NCBI GenBank assembly: GCA_006386115.1 | Contig: VFIW01000032.1 | Span: forward strand, 330,668-394,667 | Direction of reading: 5' to 3' | Length of the DNA: 64,000 bases | From: Globisporangium splendens | Lineage: Eukaryota > Oomycota > Peronosporomycetes > Pythiales > Pythiaceae | Part shown: positions 1 through 9,159 of the stretch, in pieces | Layout of the letters: each line of letters opens with the position of its first letter | Position numbering within the stretch: position 1 is the stretch's first letter | Position numbers and translations under genes: made by a program | Notes under the pieces: generated by a model | Seen by the model: the letters and a program-made list of their open reading frames with translations, nothing else | Told to the model about the DNA's origin: nothing | Databases searched by the model: none

Positions 1-223
1 TTTCAGCTGTAGCTTGGGTCTGGCACGCTCCAATGGACGCGAGTTGCAGCGTCGGCCGTGAGCACTGAGCGAGCTCCAACTCGCAAACGGACCTGTACGT
101 GATGCCGTCTGAACCACAGAGCAGCTCCTTCGTTGCCGTGGTGCACGATTCTGGCGCGCATGAGACTGCTGAGGTTGAGGCAACGGAGGTAGTCACGAGG
201 GCGAGAGCGAGTAACTTGACCAT
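1..223 (-). CDS. Secreted Kazal-like serine protease inhibitor K1 (3' end off window)
   Basis: The predicted protein starts with a hydrophobic signal peptide (MVKLLALALV..., about residues 1-21). It is followed by one six-cysteine Kazal domain, Cys22 to Cys67, with the hallmark CGSDGITYRSVC. By analogy with classical Kazal inhibitors, P1 is the second residue after Cys2, here Thr29. The reading frame stays open to the window edge, so a second domain or tail may lie outside. Domain 1 closely resembles domain 1 of K3/K4 (both share ELELAQC and SIGAC/SMGAC), so these are paralogues. Oomycete Kazal proteins of this type are secreted and inhibit extracellular subtilisin-like proteases; the target here is inferred, not shown. 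The start at 223 is chosen because the signal peptide begins there and an Inr/FPR-like element lies 17-30 nt upstream. Confidence 0.85.
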   Translation of the reverse strand, partial: MVKLLALALVTTSVASTSAVSCAPESCTTATKELLCGSDGITYRSVCELELAQCSRPTLQLASIGACQTQATAE

Positions 224-239
224 TTTCGTATGTTGAAGC

Positions 240-253
240 AGATTGGGGAATGG
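240..253 (-). promoter_or_regulatory. Oomycete Inr/FPR core promoter for K1
   Basis: On the minus strand this reads CCATTCCCCAATCT, close to the oomycete consensus TCATTYYNCAWTTT. It lies directly upstream of the K1 start codon. Confidence 0.5.
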
Positions 254-2030
254 GGAGCGCTGTGTGGACAGCGGGTGCAGCAAGCTTTGGGTAAATCGAA
301 GCCACTTTGGAGATTCCCATTTTTGAGTTTCGTGGGAAGGATGCATGGGGAGTCTCGAATCTGGACACGACGACAGTCCAACAGCTGTTTCACCTCACGT
401 GATGAACTATTTGTATATAGAAAGGTATTTGAGTCTACTTTGAGTTAAATATGCTGTGACTATGTCTTTTAAAAAGGGGGTATACTAGGTAAGAAGGCGC
501 GAGTAGAGCGTTTTGCAATCTTCTTTTATGTGGGTGCTGTACCCATCCTGCTGAATCTCGCATGCACCAAAAACCGATCAAAATTTCTTCTTCTTTTTTG
601 TGTGTGTGTGTGTTTCTGAAGCGACAGAAGCACTCGCATCCGGACTATACACACATTGAAGACAGCAATTGTCACCGAGCTGCCTCGGCTCAGTTGTCGA
701 GAGCCTCGCAATTGTGAGGGCGGACCTGAAAGAGACCCACTCCCTGTCTCCTCGCTCGCTAGACACTCGTCTCAGCTTTTTTGCGTGCTTGGTGACTAAA
801 CGGACTTTGGACAATCACCAAGTATCTCTCTGCACTCCCAAGCACCATTGAACAGTGCAAGTGACTGTGTGAAAACCAGACAAAGTGGACCGTTTGAATG
901 TGGAGGGCAGTCACCTACTTGACGCGACTCAACTTGGCTTGCACTGGGAATTTTTGTGCCACCCTGACCAAAAGGTAATTGCTTCACACTCACCCCCGCC
1001 AAGCACCACTGAACAGCGTGAGTCTTGTCTGAATGCAGTCAAGTGGACCATTTGATCCAGGAAGGTAGGCAGTTCGAGATCGCTTGCAACGTTTCTTGCG
1101 CAGTTGGAAGCACTTGTACTACGCTTTAACATGCAATCTCCGCACTGCACCGGCACGTCACCAATCTGTGCAACCATAATGCAACACCACTGCCCAGCAC
1201 TTACACCTGCATAGTGATAGCTGCGTTTAATTTCACACTTTCTGGTATTCGTAGCAATTTCGCTAATGCTGAGCTGCGAGAGCACAGTGTCATGACTGTT
1301 TCAGCTCGAAGTCTTATCGAGCGCTCGACGCGTTGGCTTGGGTTCACGCACCAGAAGGTGTCGAAGCTTCATCACGAGTCGTTTGCGATGCCATCCGATG
1401 CACACACGCGGTCTTCATCAAACGAACGAGGTGAGCATGCAACCGGCTCATTCCCTTACCTGTAATTGACCCGCCAAGACAGACCGTTGTAGAGATCGAC
1501 TCGTCCTGTTCACTCCAAAGAAGTAAATCACGCATGCCCCCTTCTTCGCTGTACTCCCGCATATCATGCGACGAAAGAGAGGCAGGATTCGAGCCTTTGG
1601 TGCCTGCACATCGCAAATCTTTGTGGCACTCAGAGGAAAAGAGTTGGCTCATTAAATGAGCGACCCTAACGCTCGAACGACCAGACTACAGGGTCGTGTC
1701 TCGAGGCAAAGTCCAACCAAAGCCACGTGCTCACTGTCAAGTGATGACTGTGCGAGCTGCTGGTGCATTTCTCACTCGGCGCGCTGTGCTTACTCCTCTA
1801 CTCTGAATACGATCTGCACAGCCTGACACCAGCATTGTGGAAAGAGATTAATTAGTAGGCGGCGCTGTGATCACGAGTACAAACTTTCAAGGTTGTCACA
1901 TGCACGTCCAATGCTGCATTGCGTTGTCAATGCACACGATACAACAACAAGCCGTTAGCAATTGCAAAGCAGCTCTCTGTGGAACGTTTTGAACTTACGA
2001 ATTGAGATCAATTACTCTTAATGCTTCTTC
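254..2030. other. Intergenic, no supported gene
   Basis: No convincing coding region was found in either strand. It contains a short (GT)n run at about 599-613 and a degenerate direct repeat (839-915 and 999-1073). Confidence 0.5.
839..1073. repeat. Degenerate direct repeat, about 75 bp units
   Basis: Two related blocks at 839-915 and 999-1073 both begin CAAGCACCAYTGAACAG and share the AAGTGGACC(G/A)TTTGA core. They are 160 bp apart. The origin is unknown; they could be a decayed element. Confidence 0.5.
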
Positions 2031-2429
2031 CTACTTAGTATTTGCCTTGCAGACTCCGTAATGCGCTGGTTCGACTTGATGATTTCTGCAGAAGGCTTCT
2101 TCCAGGTGACACGGATTCCGGTACGTGATGCCATCATTACCGCAGATCGGAGACCACGAGTCTTCACACGAAAGCTCACAGTGGCTCTCTCTGGTGCACG
2201 GCGCAACGTGGACGTCGTCAAGACTCGGGTTCTTGCATTTCGCGAGCTCGAAAGAGCACAGAGACTCATATTGCGCTCCATTGGATCCGCAGACGGGATT
2301 GCCGCTTCGCCAGCTCCCTGAACACTCTATCGTCTCGCACAATGACGACAGAGAATGATTCGCTGCGGAGTCGGTAGTCGCAGTCTCGAATAGAAAGAGC
2401 ACCAAAAGCACGAGGACTCGCTTCATCAT
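2031..2429 (-). CDS. Secreted two-domain Kazal-like protease inhibitor K2
   Basis: A 132-residue protein. Residues 1-22 form a signal peptide (MMKRVLVLLVLFLF core). Two six-cysteine Kazal domains follow: domain 1 from Cys31 to Cys78 (VCGSNGAQYESLC) and domain 2 from Cys84 to Cys127 (ICGNDGITYRNPC). Inferred P1 residues are Gly38 in domain 1 and Asp90 in domain 2. Asp at P1 is common in oomycete inhibitors. An upstream in-frame ATG at 2525 would add 32 non-hydrophobic residues before the signal peptide and lies upstream of the likely transcription start, so 2429 is preferred (2426 is an equal alternative). All Kazal genes here share the minus strand, which suggests tandem duplication. The target protease is unknown. 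Confidence 0.88.
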   Translation of the reverse strand: MMKRVLVLLVLFLFETATTDSAANHSLSSLCETIECSGSWRSGNPVCGSNGAQYESLCSFELAKCKNPSLDDVHVAPCTRESHCELSCEDSWSPICGNDGITYRNPCHLEEAFCRNHQVEPAHYGVCKANTK

Positions 2430-2470
2430 TCGCTCTTTGACTTCGTCGACTTTGTGTCCTTCGGCTGTGG

Positions 2471-2485
2471 AAGATTCAGTAATGA
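2471..2485 (-). promoter_or_regulatory. Possible Inr element for K2
   Basis: The minus strand reads TCATTACTGAATCTT, 42-56 nt upstream of the start. The initiator half matches the oomycete consensus well; the FPR half is weak. Confidence 0.35.
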
Positions 2486-2489
2486 AGAA

Positions 2490-3078
2490 GGGGATTCGCT
2501 TCCAACAGCGCATCCCATCCTGCACTCCATCAAATCGCTTAAAGCCTTCACGCTCTCACGCAGCCTCGGTGGCACACACTTCCGTTTGACGTGTCCGTAT
2601 GGTTCTAAGAGGCAAATCGCTGCGACACCACGGTCGATTACTGCTTATGAGGTGGTAGTAATGGCATGTAGTAAACATCCTCAGTTGATGCACGTCCATT
2701 TGTAATAGCACTTGAAAGGGATCGTGGAAGGGATTGAAAACGGGATGGCAGTAAGCAAGGAGATAGAACAACTCGGTACTGTAGCAACGCATTAGTACCG
2801 CAAGTGCTGCTGCTGACTTCATGTGAAGGACAGCGTGTTGGTCTTGACGAAAAACTCTTTCCGTCCATATTACCTCCCGATGCCGTTGCTGAAAAGTATC
2901 GTTGGCAAATTTTGGTATTGAGGCTGATGCAGCACTGGTTTAGTGACACAACGCTCCGTAATGAATGTGTTCGGTCAATGATTAATTTAGTTTAGTTTAC
3001 AATCGCTTTTGTTTCTTGTTCTAGTACCCTAGGCGTGAAGGCAATCGCTTGGCTTCAACACCACACTGCTTGCTTCTC
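2490..3078. other. Intergenic between K2 and K3
   Basis: No supported gene. Short open frames on both strands lack domains, signal peptides or repeats. Confidence 0.4.
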
Positions 3079-3504
3079 CAGGGTTTACCCTCGGAGAGAT
3101 GACAGCGAGGACGTCGTCGGCTTGCACGCGCCGTATCCCATTGGAATCAAATCGTTGTTCTTGCAGTACGCGCGGTCAAAGTAGCACGCGTTCTGGTACG
3201 TCACACCGTCGCTGCCGCAGATCGGGTACGACCAGTCTTCGCACGCTTCTTGTTCACTGCACTTGGTGGTGGTGGCAGTGGCTGCACTACCACATGCACC
3301 CATGGACGCGATCTTCAAGTCCGGTCGAGTGCATTGTGCGAGTTCGAGTTCGCAGATCGATCGGTAGGTGACACCATCGGAGCCGCAGAGAAGCTGAGGC
3401 ACCGAGACGGTGCATGAGTCGGGGTGGCAGGACGCCGCGTTGACGAGGCTGGTGGTGGAGGAGACAACGGCGGTAGCCATGAGCACGATGGCTGAGAAGT
3501 TCAT
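3079..3504 (-). repeat. 426-bp identical duplicate of 7207-7632 (coding sequence of K3/K4)
   Basis: By eye, the block is identical to 7207-7632 from 6 bp beyond the stop codon to the start codon. Similarity stops sharply at both edges. Confidence 0.85.
3085..3504 (-). CDS. Secreted two-domain Kazal-like protease inhibitor K3
   Basis: A 139-residue protein. A signal peptide covers about residues 1-23 (MNFSAIVLMATAVV...). Kazal domain 1 runs from Cys26 to Cys71 (LLCGSDGVTYRSIC), then a Thr/Ala-rich linker, then domain 2 from Cys82 to Cys127 (ICGSDGVTYQNAC) and a short Ser-rich tail. Inferred P1 residues are Val33 in domain 1 and Asp90 in domain 2. The architecture matches the two-domain secreted EPI-type inhibitors of oomycetes, which block subtilisin-like proteases; this identity is by family, not by name. 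The start at 3504 begins the signal peptide and lies 35-48 nt below an excellent core promoter. The coding sequence is identical to that of K4 at 7213-7632, while the flanks differ. Confidence 0.92.
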   Translation of the reverse strand: MNFSAIVLMATAVVSSTTSLVNAASCHPDSCTVSVPQLLCGSDGVTYRSICELELAQCTRPDLKIASMGACGSAATATTTKCSEQEACEDWSYPICGSDGVTYQNACYFDRAYCKNNDLIPMGYGACKPTTSSLSSLRG

Positions 3505-3538
3505 GGTGGTGGAGGTGCTGCTGTGAGTGTTGAGAGGC

Positions 3539-3552
3539 AAATTGGTCAATGA
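3539..3552 (-). promoter_or_regulatory. Inr/FPR core promoter of K3
   Basis: The minus strand reads TCATTGACCAATTT, an almost exact match to TCATTYYNCAWTTT, 35-48 nt upstream of the K3 ATG. The same element in K4 reads TCATTGTCCAATTT, although the surrounding sequence differs. Confidence 0.75.
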
Positions 3553-4089
3553 GACTTTGAAATGAGGAGCTGCTCGAAAACGTGAGACAAGGAGGCAAAG
3601 GTGGACACGATGTTATGGTGGTGTCCGGATAGTTTCACTGACTTTTGCTCGTTTCAAGATATTATCCGGCTCATTGATCCGGACATTGTACAATGTATGC
3701 GGGAGTATACGTTGGAGAGTATATCTCAGTGGTGGACACGTTGGGATCTGTTGCGATTCCCAGCTGGCGCGCTGGCCATAAACGCGGCAAGTGAGACTGT
3801 AGCCGTCCGCAGTCCAACAGCGCAATCTGAGATCCTTCCTCTTAGCCACCAGCCAGAGCGCGGAAGTTGTGGCGCTGGTGCTCAGTCTGGTGGACCAAAT
3901 GTGAGGATTTGTAAAGGTGTCGAGAAGAACGGACCACTGAGGCACGAAAGAATGCCGTTGGATACGCAGCGACTGGCGCAAAAGATAGCGAATGCAGAGA
4001 TGCTGGTGCTTGTGTCCTGCGATCCTCTACATGCCGATTGTAGAAATGAGATGTAAGAGATTGCCTGAAAGGCGCTGCATCCATGTAGC
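3553..4089. other. Intergenic, no recognised gene
   Basis: Open frames exist on both strands (3601-4056 plus, 3613-3981 minus), but neither shows a domain, signal peptide or promoter. A short inverted repeat TGTCCGGAT / ATCCGGACA lies at about 3621-3690. Confidence 0.4.
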
Positions 4090-4099
4090 GAATGCCATC

Positions 4100-5008
4100 A
4101 TATGGCGATCATGATGACCAGATTAGTGGCAAGAATGCGAAACCTCACACGACTCGCTGAAGCGCAAGCTGGAGACTCGGACGGTCACACGGTTGCAGCA
4201 GTTCTCAAGGCATATGTCGATTGCTTTCTCAGCCAAACCGACGCCATCCCCTTGACTTCAAGTGATACTCGCGGCGTATACCTGTTGTTTTTCGATGGTG
4301 GATCACGCGGCAATCCAGGACCAGGAGGGACTGGATCCATTATCGTGCGTGTCCATAAGGAGTCGCACACAGCCAGTTCAATTTGGACCGCCAGCATGGC
4401 GTATAGCAGGAAGGACACGACCAACAACTTTGCCGAGTACTGGGGTCTCATACACGGACTCCGAGAAGCCCAACGCAGTCACTTCGAACCGTTGTACGTG
4501 ATTGGAGACAGTGCACTGATTATCTCCCAACAGAGAATGCATCGGTCCCCTCGACAGCACCGATTGGCACGTTTATACCAGACAAGTCGACGACTCGCGG
4601 ATTGCATCGACATCCGAGGATGGTACCATCACTACCGTGCCTTCAACAAGATGGCGGACTCAGCCGCCAACCTAGCCATGGACACCAGAACCTCAACGCA
4701 GGTTCACTTCCCAACTCAAAGAGCTGCTTTCAACAATCTCACCCAGGATCTTGACAACGACGTCATGCATTGGCTTATGAGAAGTTCGGAAGACCCAAGG
4801 TCATTGGACAACACAAGGCAGCCTCACATAGGACCAAGAGAACATGCCATCCTGGTCAAAGATTATTTAGTATTCAGAAGTGATCTATTGCAATCCGCGC
4901 TGTAGACACATTTACACTCCTAGATGAAATTCGTAATGAAGATTAGTTAGGAGAATGGATATTGTAGGTCACGAAGATGAACCTAAATATACCTCACCTT
5001 ATAAAGAT
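4100..5008 (+). mobile_element. LINE family 1, 5'-truncated copy (LINE1-a)
   Basis: The copy contains only the last part of the element: the RNase H domain, then a roughly 105-nt 3' UTR ending in a GATAAA-type tail. The 5' end is truncated at the point corresponding to ATGGCGATCATGATGACC of the longer copy. GAATGCCATC at 4090-4099 recurs at 6960-6969, beyond the neighbouring inverted copy, so a single target-site duplication brackets both copies. Confidence 0.85.
4102..4905 (+). pseudogene. LINE 1 RNase H domain fragment
   Basis: 267 residues, corresponding to the C-terminal fifth of the LINE 1 polyprotein. RNase H type I signatures are visible: LLFFDGGSRGNPGPGG (first catalytic Asp), TNNFAEYWGL (Glu), VIGDSALII (Asp) and MADSAANLAM (final Asp). 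RNase H degrades the RNA strand during target-primed reverse transcription. The frame is intact to its natural stop, but reverse transcriptase and endonuclease are absent because of 5' truncation, so the copy is dead on arrival. The first Met is an internal codon of the parent protein. Confidence 0.85.
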
Positions 5009-6960
5009 AAAGAATTTCATATCGGAGTGTAAATGTGTCTACAGCGCGGATTGCACTAGATCACTTCTGAATGCTAAATAATCTTTGACCAGGATGGCAT
5101 GTTCTCTTGGTCCTATGTGAGGCTGCCTTGTGTTGGCCAATGACCTTGGGTCTTCCGAACTTCTCATAAGCCAATGCATGACGTCGTTGTCAAGATCCTG
5201 GGTGAGATTGTTGAAAGCAGCTCTTTGAGTTGGGAAGTGAACCTGCGTTGAGGTTCTGGTGTCCATGGCTAGGTTGGCGGCTGAGTCCGCCATCTTGTTG
5301 AAGGCACGGTAGTGATGGTACCATCCTCGGATGTCGATGCAATCCGCGAGTCGTCGACTTGTCTGGTATAAACGTGCCAATCGGTGCTGTCGAGGGGACC
5401 GATGCATTCTCTGTTGGGAGATAATGAGTGCACTGTCTCCAATCACGTACAACGGTTCGAAGTGACTGCGTTGGGCTTCTCGGAGTCCGTGTATGAGACC
5501 CCAGTACTCGGCAAAGTTGTTGGTCGTGTCCTTCCTGCTATACGCCATGCTCGCGGCCAAATTAAACTGGCTGTGTGCGAGTCCTTATGGACACGCACGA
5601 TAATGGATCCAGTCCCTCCTGGTCCTGGATTGCCGCGTGATCCACCATCGAAAAACAACAGGTAAACGCCGCGAGTATCACTTGGAGTCAAGGGGATGGC
5701 GTCGGTTTGGCTGAGAAAGCAGTCGACATAGACCTTGAGAACTGCCGCAACCGTGTGACCGTCCGAGTCTCCAGCTTGCGCTTCAGCGAGTCGTGTGAGG
5801 TTTCGCATTCCTGCCTCTAATCTGGTCATCATGATCGCCATCTCAGCAGTCGATTCGATTGGATCCGAATCCATGCGTCGCAGATGCGCACACCAAATGG
5901 CTTGTATGAGCGACGCGCTCATATATCGCCACAGCATGTGTGCGACGGAATAGAGATGATCTTGGAGATGTTCATTGGAGAACTTGTGTCCGATAATGTG
6001 TCTCTTGATCGTGGTCCATGCATGCCTTGGAGTATCTGGTAGATCCAGACTGAAGATCCAGATTGCGGGGTCGTGACCAGGAGTGATTCCGATCTTCGCC
6101 CATAGCGCATAGAAGTAGTTCCACACCAGTTTGGCTTTCGGACACTCCCAGAATAGATGTTGAACAGAAGATTGGACAACTTGGGAGCATTCGGGATTCG
6201 AGCAGGATAGATCAGCTTTCTCCTAGTTCCACATGGAGAGTCGGTTGGCTTTCAGCCGGAGAAGAGTCTGAGCCGTATAAGCAGTAATCCCTGGGATGTT
6301 GTGTAATTCGCTCCACTGGATTAATTGCAGTCCTGGCCACAGAGATCCTGCTGTTTGGACAGCTTTGTTGACTGCTGCATCTCGAGTATCTTTGCCAATT
6401 TGTGTCCTCGTTGCTGCAACTTGTTGCCGATAGAAAGATCTGGTCGTATTGTATCGTCCGTTGCCACTCCATAGGTGCACGATTCTTGTGAAACGTGGAT
6501 GTGCATGGAACGACACCTTCTGCCCGTTCAAGTCTCTTGTTGCCATGATGTCACAGTCCATTGCGGAGCGAACTGCATGCGTAGCTTTGACTAGGGTCGT
6601 GTCGACGTGGGTCAGAGTTGCTTCACTGGTGTGCAGATGCCATTCGTGGTTGTAATGACGTTGCCCGTTGTACAGCCGAAGCACATTTGTTTGCTGTGGT
6701 CGATACAGAAGCTGTGGGAAGTTGGATACCAACGTAGCACATAACCGCTCGAGTGTTCGAATAGACGGCCGGGAGAATCCGGAGATTCCACATGTTGGGA
6801 TGAAGTTAAGCACTCCTGGTCTTATCCACTCCCATCGAAGTATGTCGCCCAGTTGTGCTGTTCCAACTGATTCCGACATGAAATTCGCAATGAAGATTAG
6901 GTAGGAAAATGGATATTGTAGGTCGCGACAATGAACCTAAATATACCTCACCTTTTAAAG
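5009..6960. mobile_element. LINE family 1 copy with inverted 5' part (LINE1-b)
   Basis: 5009-6871 is LINE 1 in minus orientation, from within the 3' UTR back to the middle of the polyprotein. 6872-6958 is the remaining end of the same 3' UTR in plus orientation. The two parts overlap by about 14 nt (TCCGAYATGAAATT). This is the structure expected from twin priming: an inverted 5' segment joined to a sense 3' segment, so the insertion as a whole is plus-oriented. It abuts the tail of LINE1-a, giving a tail-to-tail inverted pair. Confidence 0.8.
5039..6879 (-). pseudogene. LINE 1 polyprotein fragment (C-terminal half, broken)
   Basis: Reading the minus strand: 6879-6223 encodes the post-RT connection region and stops at a TAG where the intact copy has TAT (Tyr). 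The frame resumes through the zinc-knuckle-like region (the intact copy reads CSNPECSQVVQSSVQHLFWECP) to about 5555. There a 1-bp deletion (GCGGCCAAATT versus GCGGCCCAAATT) shifts the frame. The RNase H domain then continues to 5039. The two defects plus the missing N-terminal half make it a pseudogene. Compare 10323-13953. Confidence 0.85.
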
Positions 6961-7212
6961 AATGCCATCGTATTTGAGCAGGAGGCACGGCTGATAAACA
7001 TGCGATGAAATATAACGAAAATTGCAAAGAAACCTCGACTACACTACGAAACAAAGCGTGCTCATCATCAGTCCACACATTTCCTTCGAGTATGTAAAGA
7101 GAGTGATTTGCGCTAGGCTGAATTTAAATATATCCCATTTTACATCTTATTGTTCAGTTGCCTATTCGAGCTGCAGCGAAGGTGATCAATTCACTGATAG
7201 CATCTTCAGGGT

Positions 7213-7632
7213 TTACCCTCGGAGAGATGACAGCGAGGACGTCGTCGGCTTGCACGCGCCGTATCCCATTGGAATCAAATCGTTGTTCTTGCAGTACGCG
7301 CGGTCAAAGTAGCACGCGTTCTGGTACGTCACACCGTCGCTGCCGCAGATCGGGTACGACCAGTCTTCGCACGCTTCTTGTTCACTGCACTTGGTGGTGG
7401 TGGCAGTGGCTGCACTACCACATGCACCCATGGACGCGATCTTCAAGTCCGGTCGAGTGCATTGTGCGAGTTCGAGTTCGCAGATCGATCGGTAGGTGAC
7501 ACCATCGGAGCCGCAGAGAAGCTGAGGCACCGAGACGGTGCATGAGTCGGGGTGGCAGGACGCCGCGTTGACGAGGCTGGTGGTGGAGGAGACAACGGCG
7601 GTAGCCATGAGCACGATGGCTGAGAAGTTCAT
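7213..7632 (-). CDS. Secreted two-domain Kazal-like protease inhibitor K4 (identical to K3)
   Basis: The encoded 139-residue protein is identical to K3: signal peptide, Kazal domain 1 (Cys26-Cys71, P1 Val33) and Kazal domain 2 (Cys82-Cys127, P1 Asp90). Only the coding sequence is shared. The 5' leader, promoter surroundings and 3' flank differ from K3, so the two copies can be regulated separately. A core promoter lies 50-63 nt upstream of the ATG at 7632. An upstream in-frame ATG at 7692 lies within the promoter element, which argues against its use. Confidence 0.92.
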   Translation of the reverse strand: MNFSAIVLMATAVVSSTTSLVNAASCHPDSCTVSVPQLLCGSDGVTYRSICELELAQCTRPDLKIASMGACGSAATATTTKCSEQEACEDWSYPICGSDGVTYQNACYFDRAYCKNNDLIPMGYGACKPTTSSLSSLRG

Positions 7633-7681
7633 TGTTGAAGTCTGTTTGGGTGCGTAAAAGATCTCTTGCTGCCTGGGAGCC

Positions 7682-7695
7682 AAATTGGACAATGA
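7682..7695 (-). promoter_or_regulatory. Inr/FPR core promoter of K4
   Basis: The minus strand reads TCATTGTCCAATTT, followed by GGC. It matches the oomycete composite core promoter, 50-63 nt upstream of the K4 start. Confidence 0.75.
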
Positions 7696-8467
7696 ATCAT
7701 CGTCTCTGCGGCGCTAACAACCTCTGAGGCAGGCGCTCGTTCATGTTGGACACGAAAGAAGGGAGCCAGAATGAGTTGGGAAGATTATACGGACAACACC
7801 CGGATCAATATACGTTGGAAAGTATACTCGCTCGTACTGTTTATGCCACAGCTACTGTCCAATTCCGAGTCACACACACACACACGTCCAGATGAGCCAG
7901 AATAATGGACACTACGGATGACTCCACGAGTTTACTCTGCGCCATTATGGCAAGACGAGTATCTTGGCTCGCTGTGAGGCTGGTCCATGAATCTGACTTA
8001 ACCGAGGGTGCTGATCTATGGATCTGACGTGGCCGAATGAGCAAGTCGACATCCTTTTCACGTGCCAAAATGAGCTGATATGAGCGCCAGGCATTTTCTC
8101 TCAAGGGTTCCACATGTTTTGCCAATCACTGACGTTCACCTTCTGATCATTTCCAGGCACAGCACACTCTTTCAAGGCACAATGAGCGTCCGTGTGAATG
8201 CCCAACTTGCGATGAAAGCATTGGCAGAGCACGAAATACTTCTGCCGACCTTCGTTTGCGAATTAAGGACGTGGGGGTCTTTGGGGAATCGCCTATTATT
8301 GACAGTGTGTTATTCTCCGGATGACCCAGGAAAGAAAATGGAGCAGCCATAAAGGCGGTCGATAGCATTGACTCGGGCGTATGCATGTCCAACCTGCCTT
8401 GAAGAAACGGTAACGGGACCAATGAACGATTCAACTATAGTGGTCAAACACGAGACAAGCAAAGCTC
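7696..8467. other. Intergenic, no supported gene
   Basis: Short overlapping open frames only, with a (CA)n run near 7872-7886. Nothing recognised. Confidence 0.4.
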
Positions 8468-8691
8468 ATTCGCTTACGCAAGTACACGAAAACAAAAAAC
8501 AAACAAAAACAAACGCGCACATACGGGGAATACACACGCACACAACATGTTCGACTTATGTGTGCCCAATTATGTCCTGCTTGTTTGGGCGACTTGGTTA
8601 TAATACTATTCCACTGAACACCATACGCCACGCTGCCTTTACTTCAATAACTTGACCCGATTTCTTTGGCCGCCGTTCGTCCACGCACTCA

Positions 8692-8985
8692 CTACACGCG
8701 TAGGAGCTCTTCTTGGCACTCGCCGTTGTACAGTGACCGCACGTTGTGATCCTCGCAATACGCTTCTTCAAGTTTGCACGCGTTGCGGTACGTGACACCA
8801 TCGGAGGCGCAGATCGGAGACCAGTGGGTTCCGCACTCGAGGTCGCACTTCCTGTCGCCCGCTCCGTTACTGGATTCGTCTCGTACACTGCTCAGCGCAC
8901 CGCCGCACAGGAGACACACTACGGCAAAGAAGAGCAGTAAGCGCATCGTCACAAGGCACCTGACCGCCATGGCCGTGAGGATCAT
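8692..8985 (-). CDS. Secreted single-domain Kazal-like protease inhibitor K5
   Basis: A 97-residue protein from the first ATG. Met14 (start 8946) also begins an excellent signal peptide (MRLLLFFAVVCLLCGGALS) and Met6 (8970) is possible, so the exact start is uncertain. One six-cysteine Kazal domain runs from Cys47 to Cys90 with ICASDGVTYRNAC; inferred P1 is Thr53, followed by His-Trp-Ser-Pro. A 29-bp direct repeat lies just upstream (9003-9060). The gene is duplicated at 58042-58335 with three amino-acid differences, one of them in the reactive loop. It is likely secreted; the target protease is unknown. Confidence 0.88.
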   Translation of the reverse strand: MILTAMAVRCLVTMRLLLFFAVVCLLCGGALSSVRDESSNGAGDRKCDLECGTHWSPICASDGVTYRNACKLEEAYCEDHNVRSLYNGECQEELLRV

Positions 8986-9002
8986 ATTGTAGTCGAATTG
9001 AT

Positions 9003-9060
9003 TGATCTTGACTCGAGATCTAGTCGAGTGATGATCTTGGCTTGAGATTTAGTCGAATGA
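9003..9060. repeat. Two 29-bp direct repeats upstream of K5
   Basis: TGATCTTGACTCGAGATCTA... at 9003 and a diverged copy at 9032, in the probable 5' leader or promoter. The same pair is kept upstream of K6 at about 58352-58410. Confidence 0.6.
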
Positions 9061-9159
9061 ACGATCTGTCGGAATGAGAAAAACGGGAGGACAGGTTGAG
9101 ATTCTGGGGAGAGAGCGATTTTGTTGGCATTCTCGTCGGATCTTGAAAGTGGACACTGC

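Larger units (their letters stand above)
8468..9159. repeat. 692-bp segmental duplicate (Kazal K5 block), copy 1
   Basis: The block matches 57819-58509 in the same orientation, with about five substitutions and a 1-bp indel visible by eye. It carries gene K5, its 3' flank and its upstream region. Similarity stops abruptly at ATTCGCTTACGC on one side and GGACACTGC on the other. Confidence 0.85.

Noticed and set aside
1560..1610. Sequence resembling a tRNA T-arm (GGATTCGAGCC)
   Set aside because: The flanking bases cannot form the T-stem or a cloverleaf on either strand.
3601..4056. 151-codon plus-strand ORF, with an overlapping 122-codon minus ORF
   Set aside because: No domain, no signal peptide, no core promoter; the two frames conflict. 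A vague resemblance to a transposase strand could not be supported.
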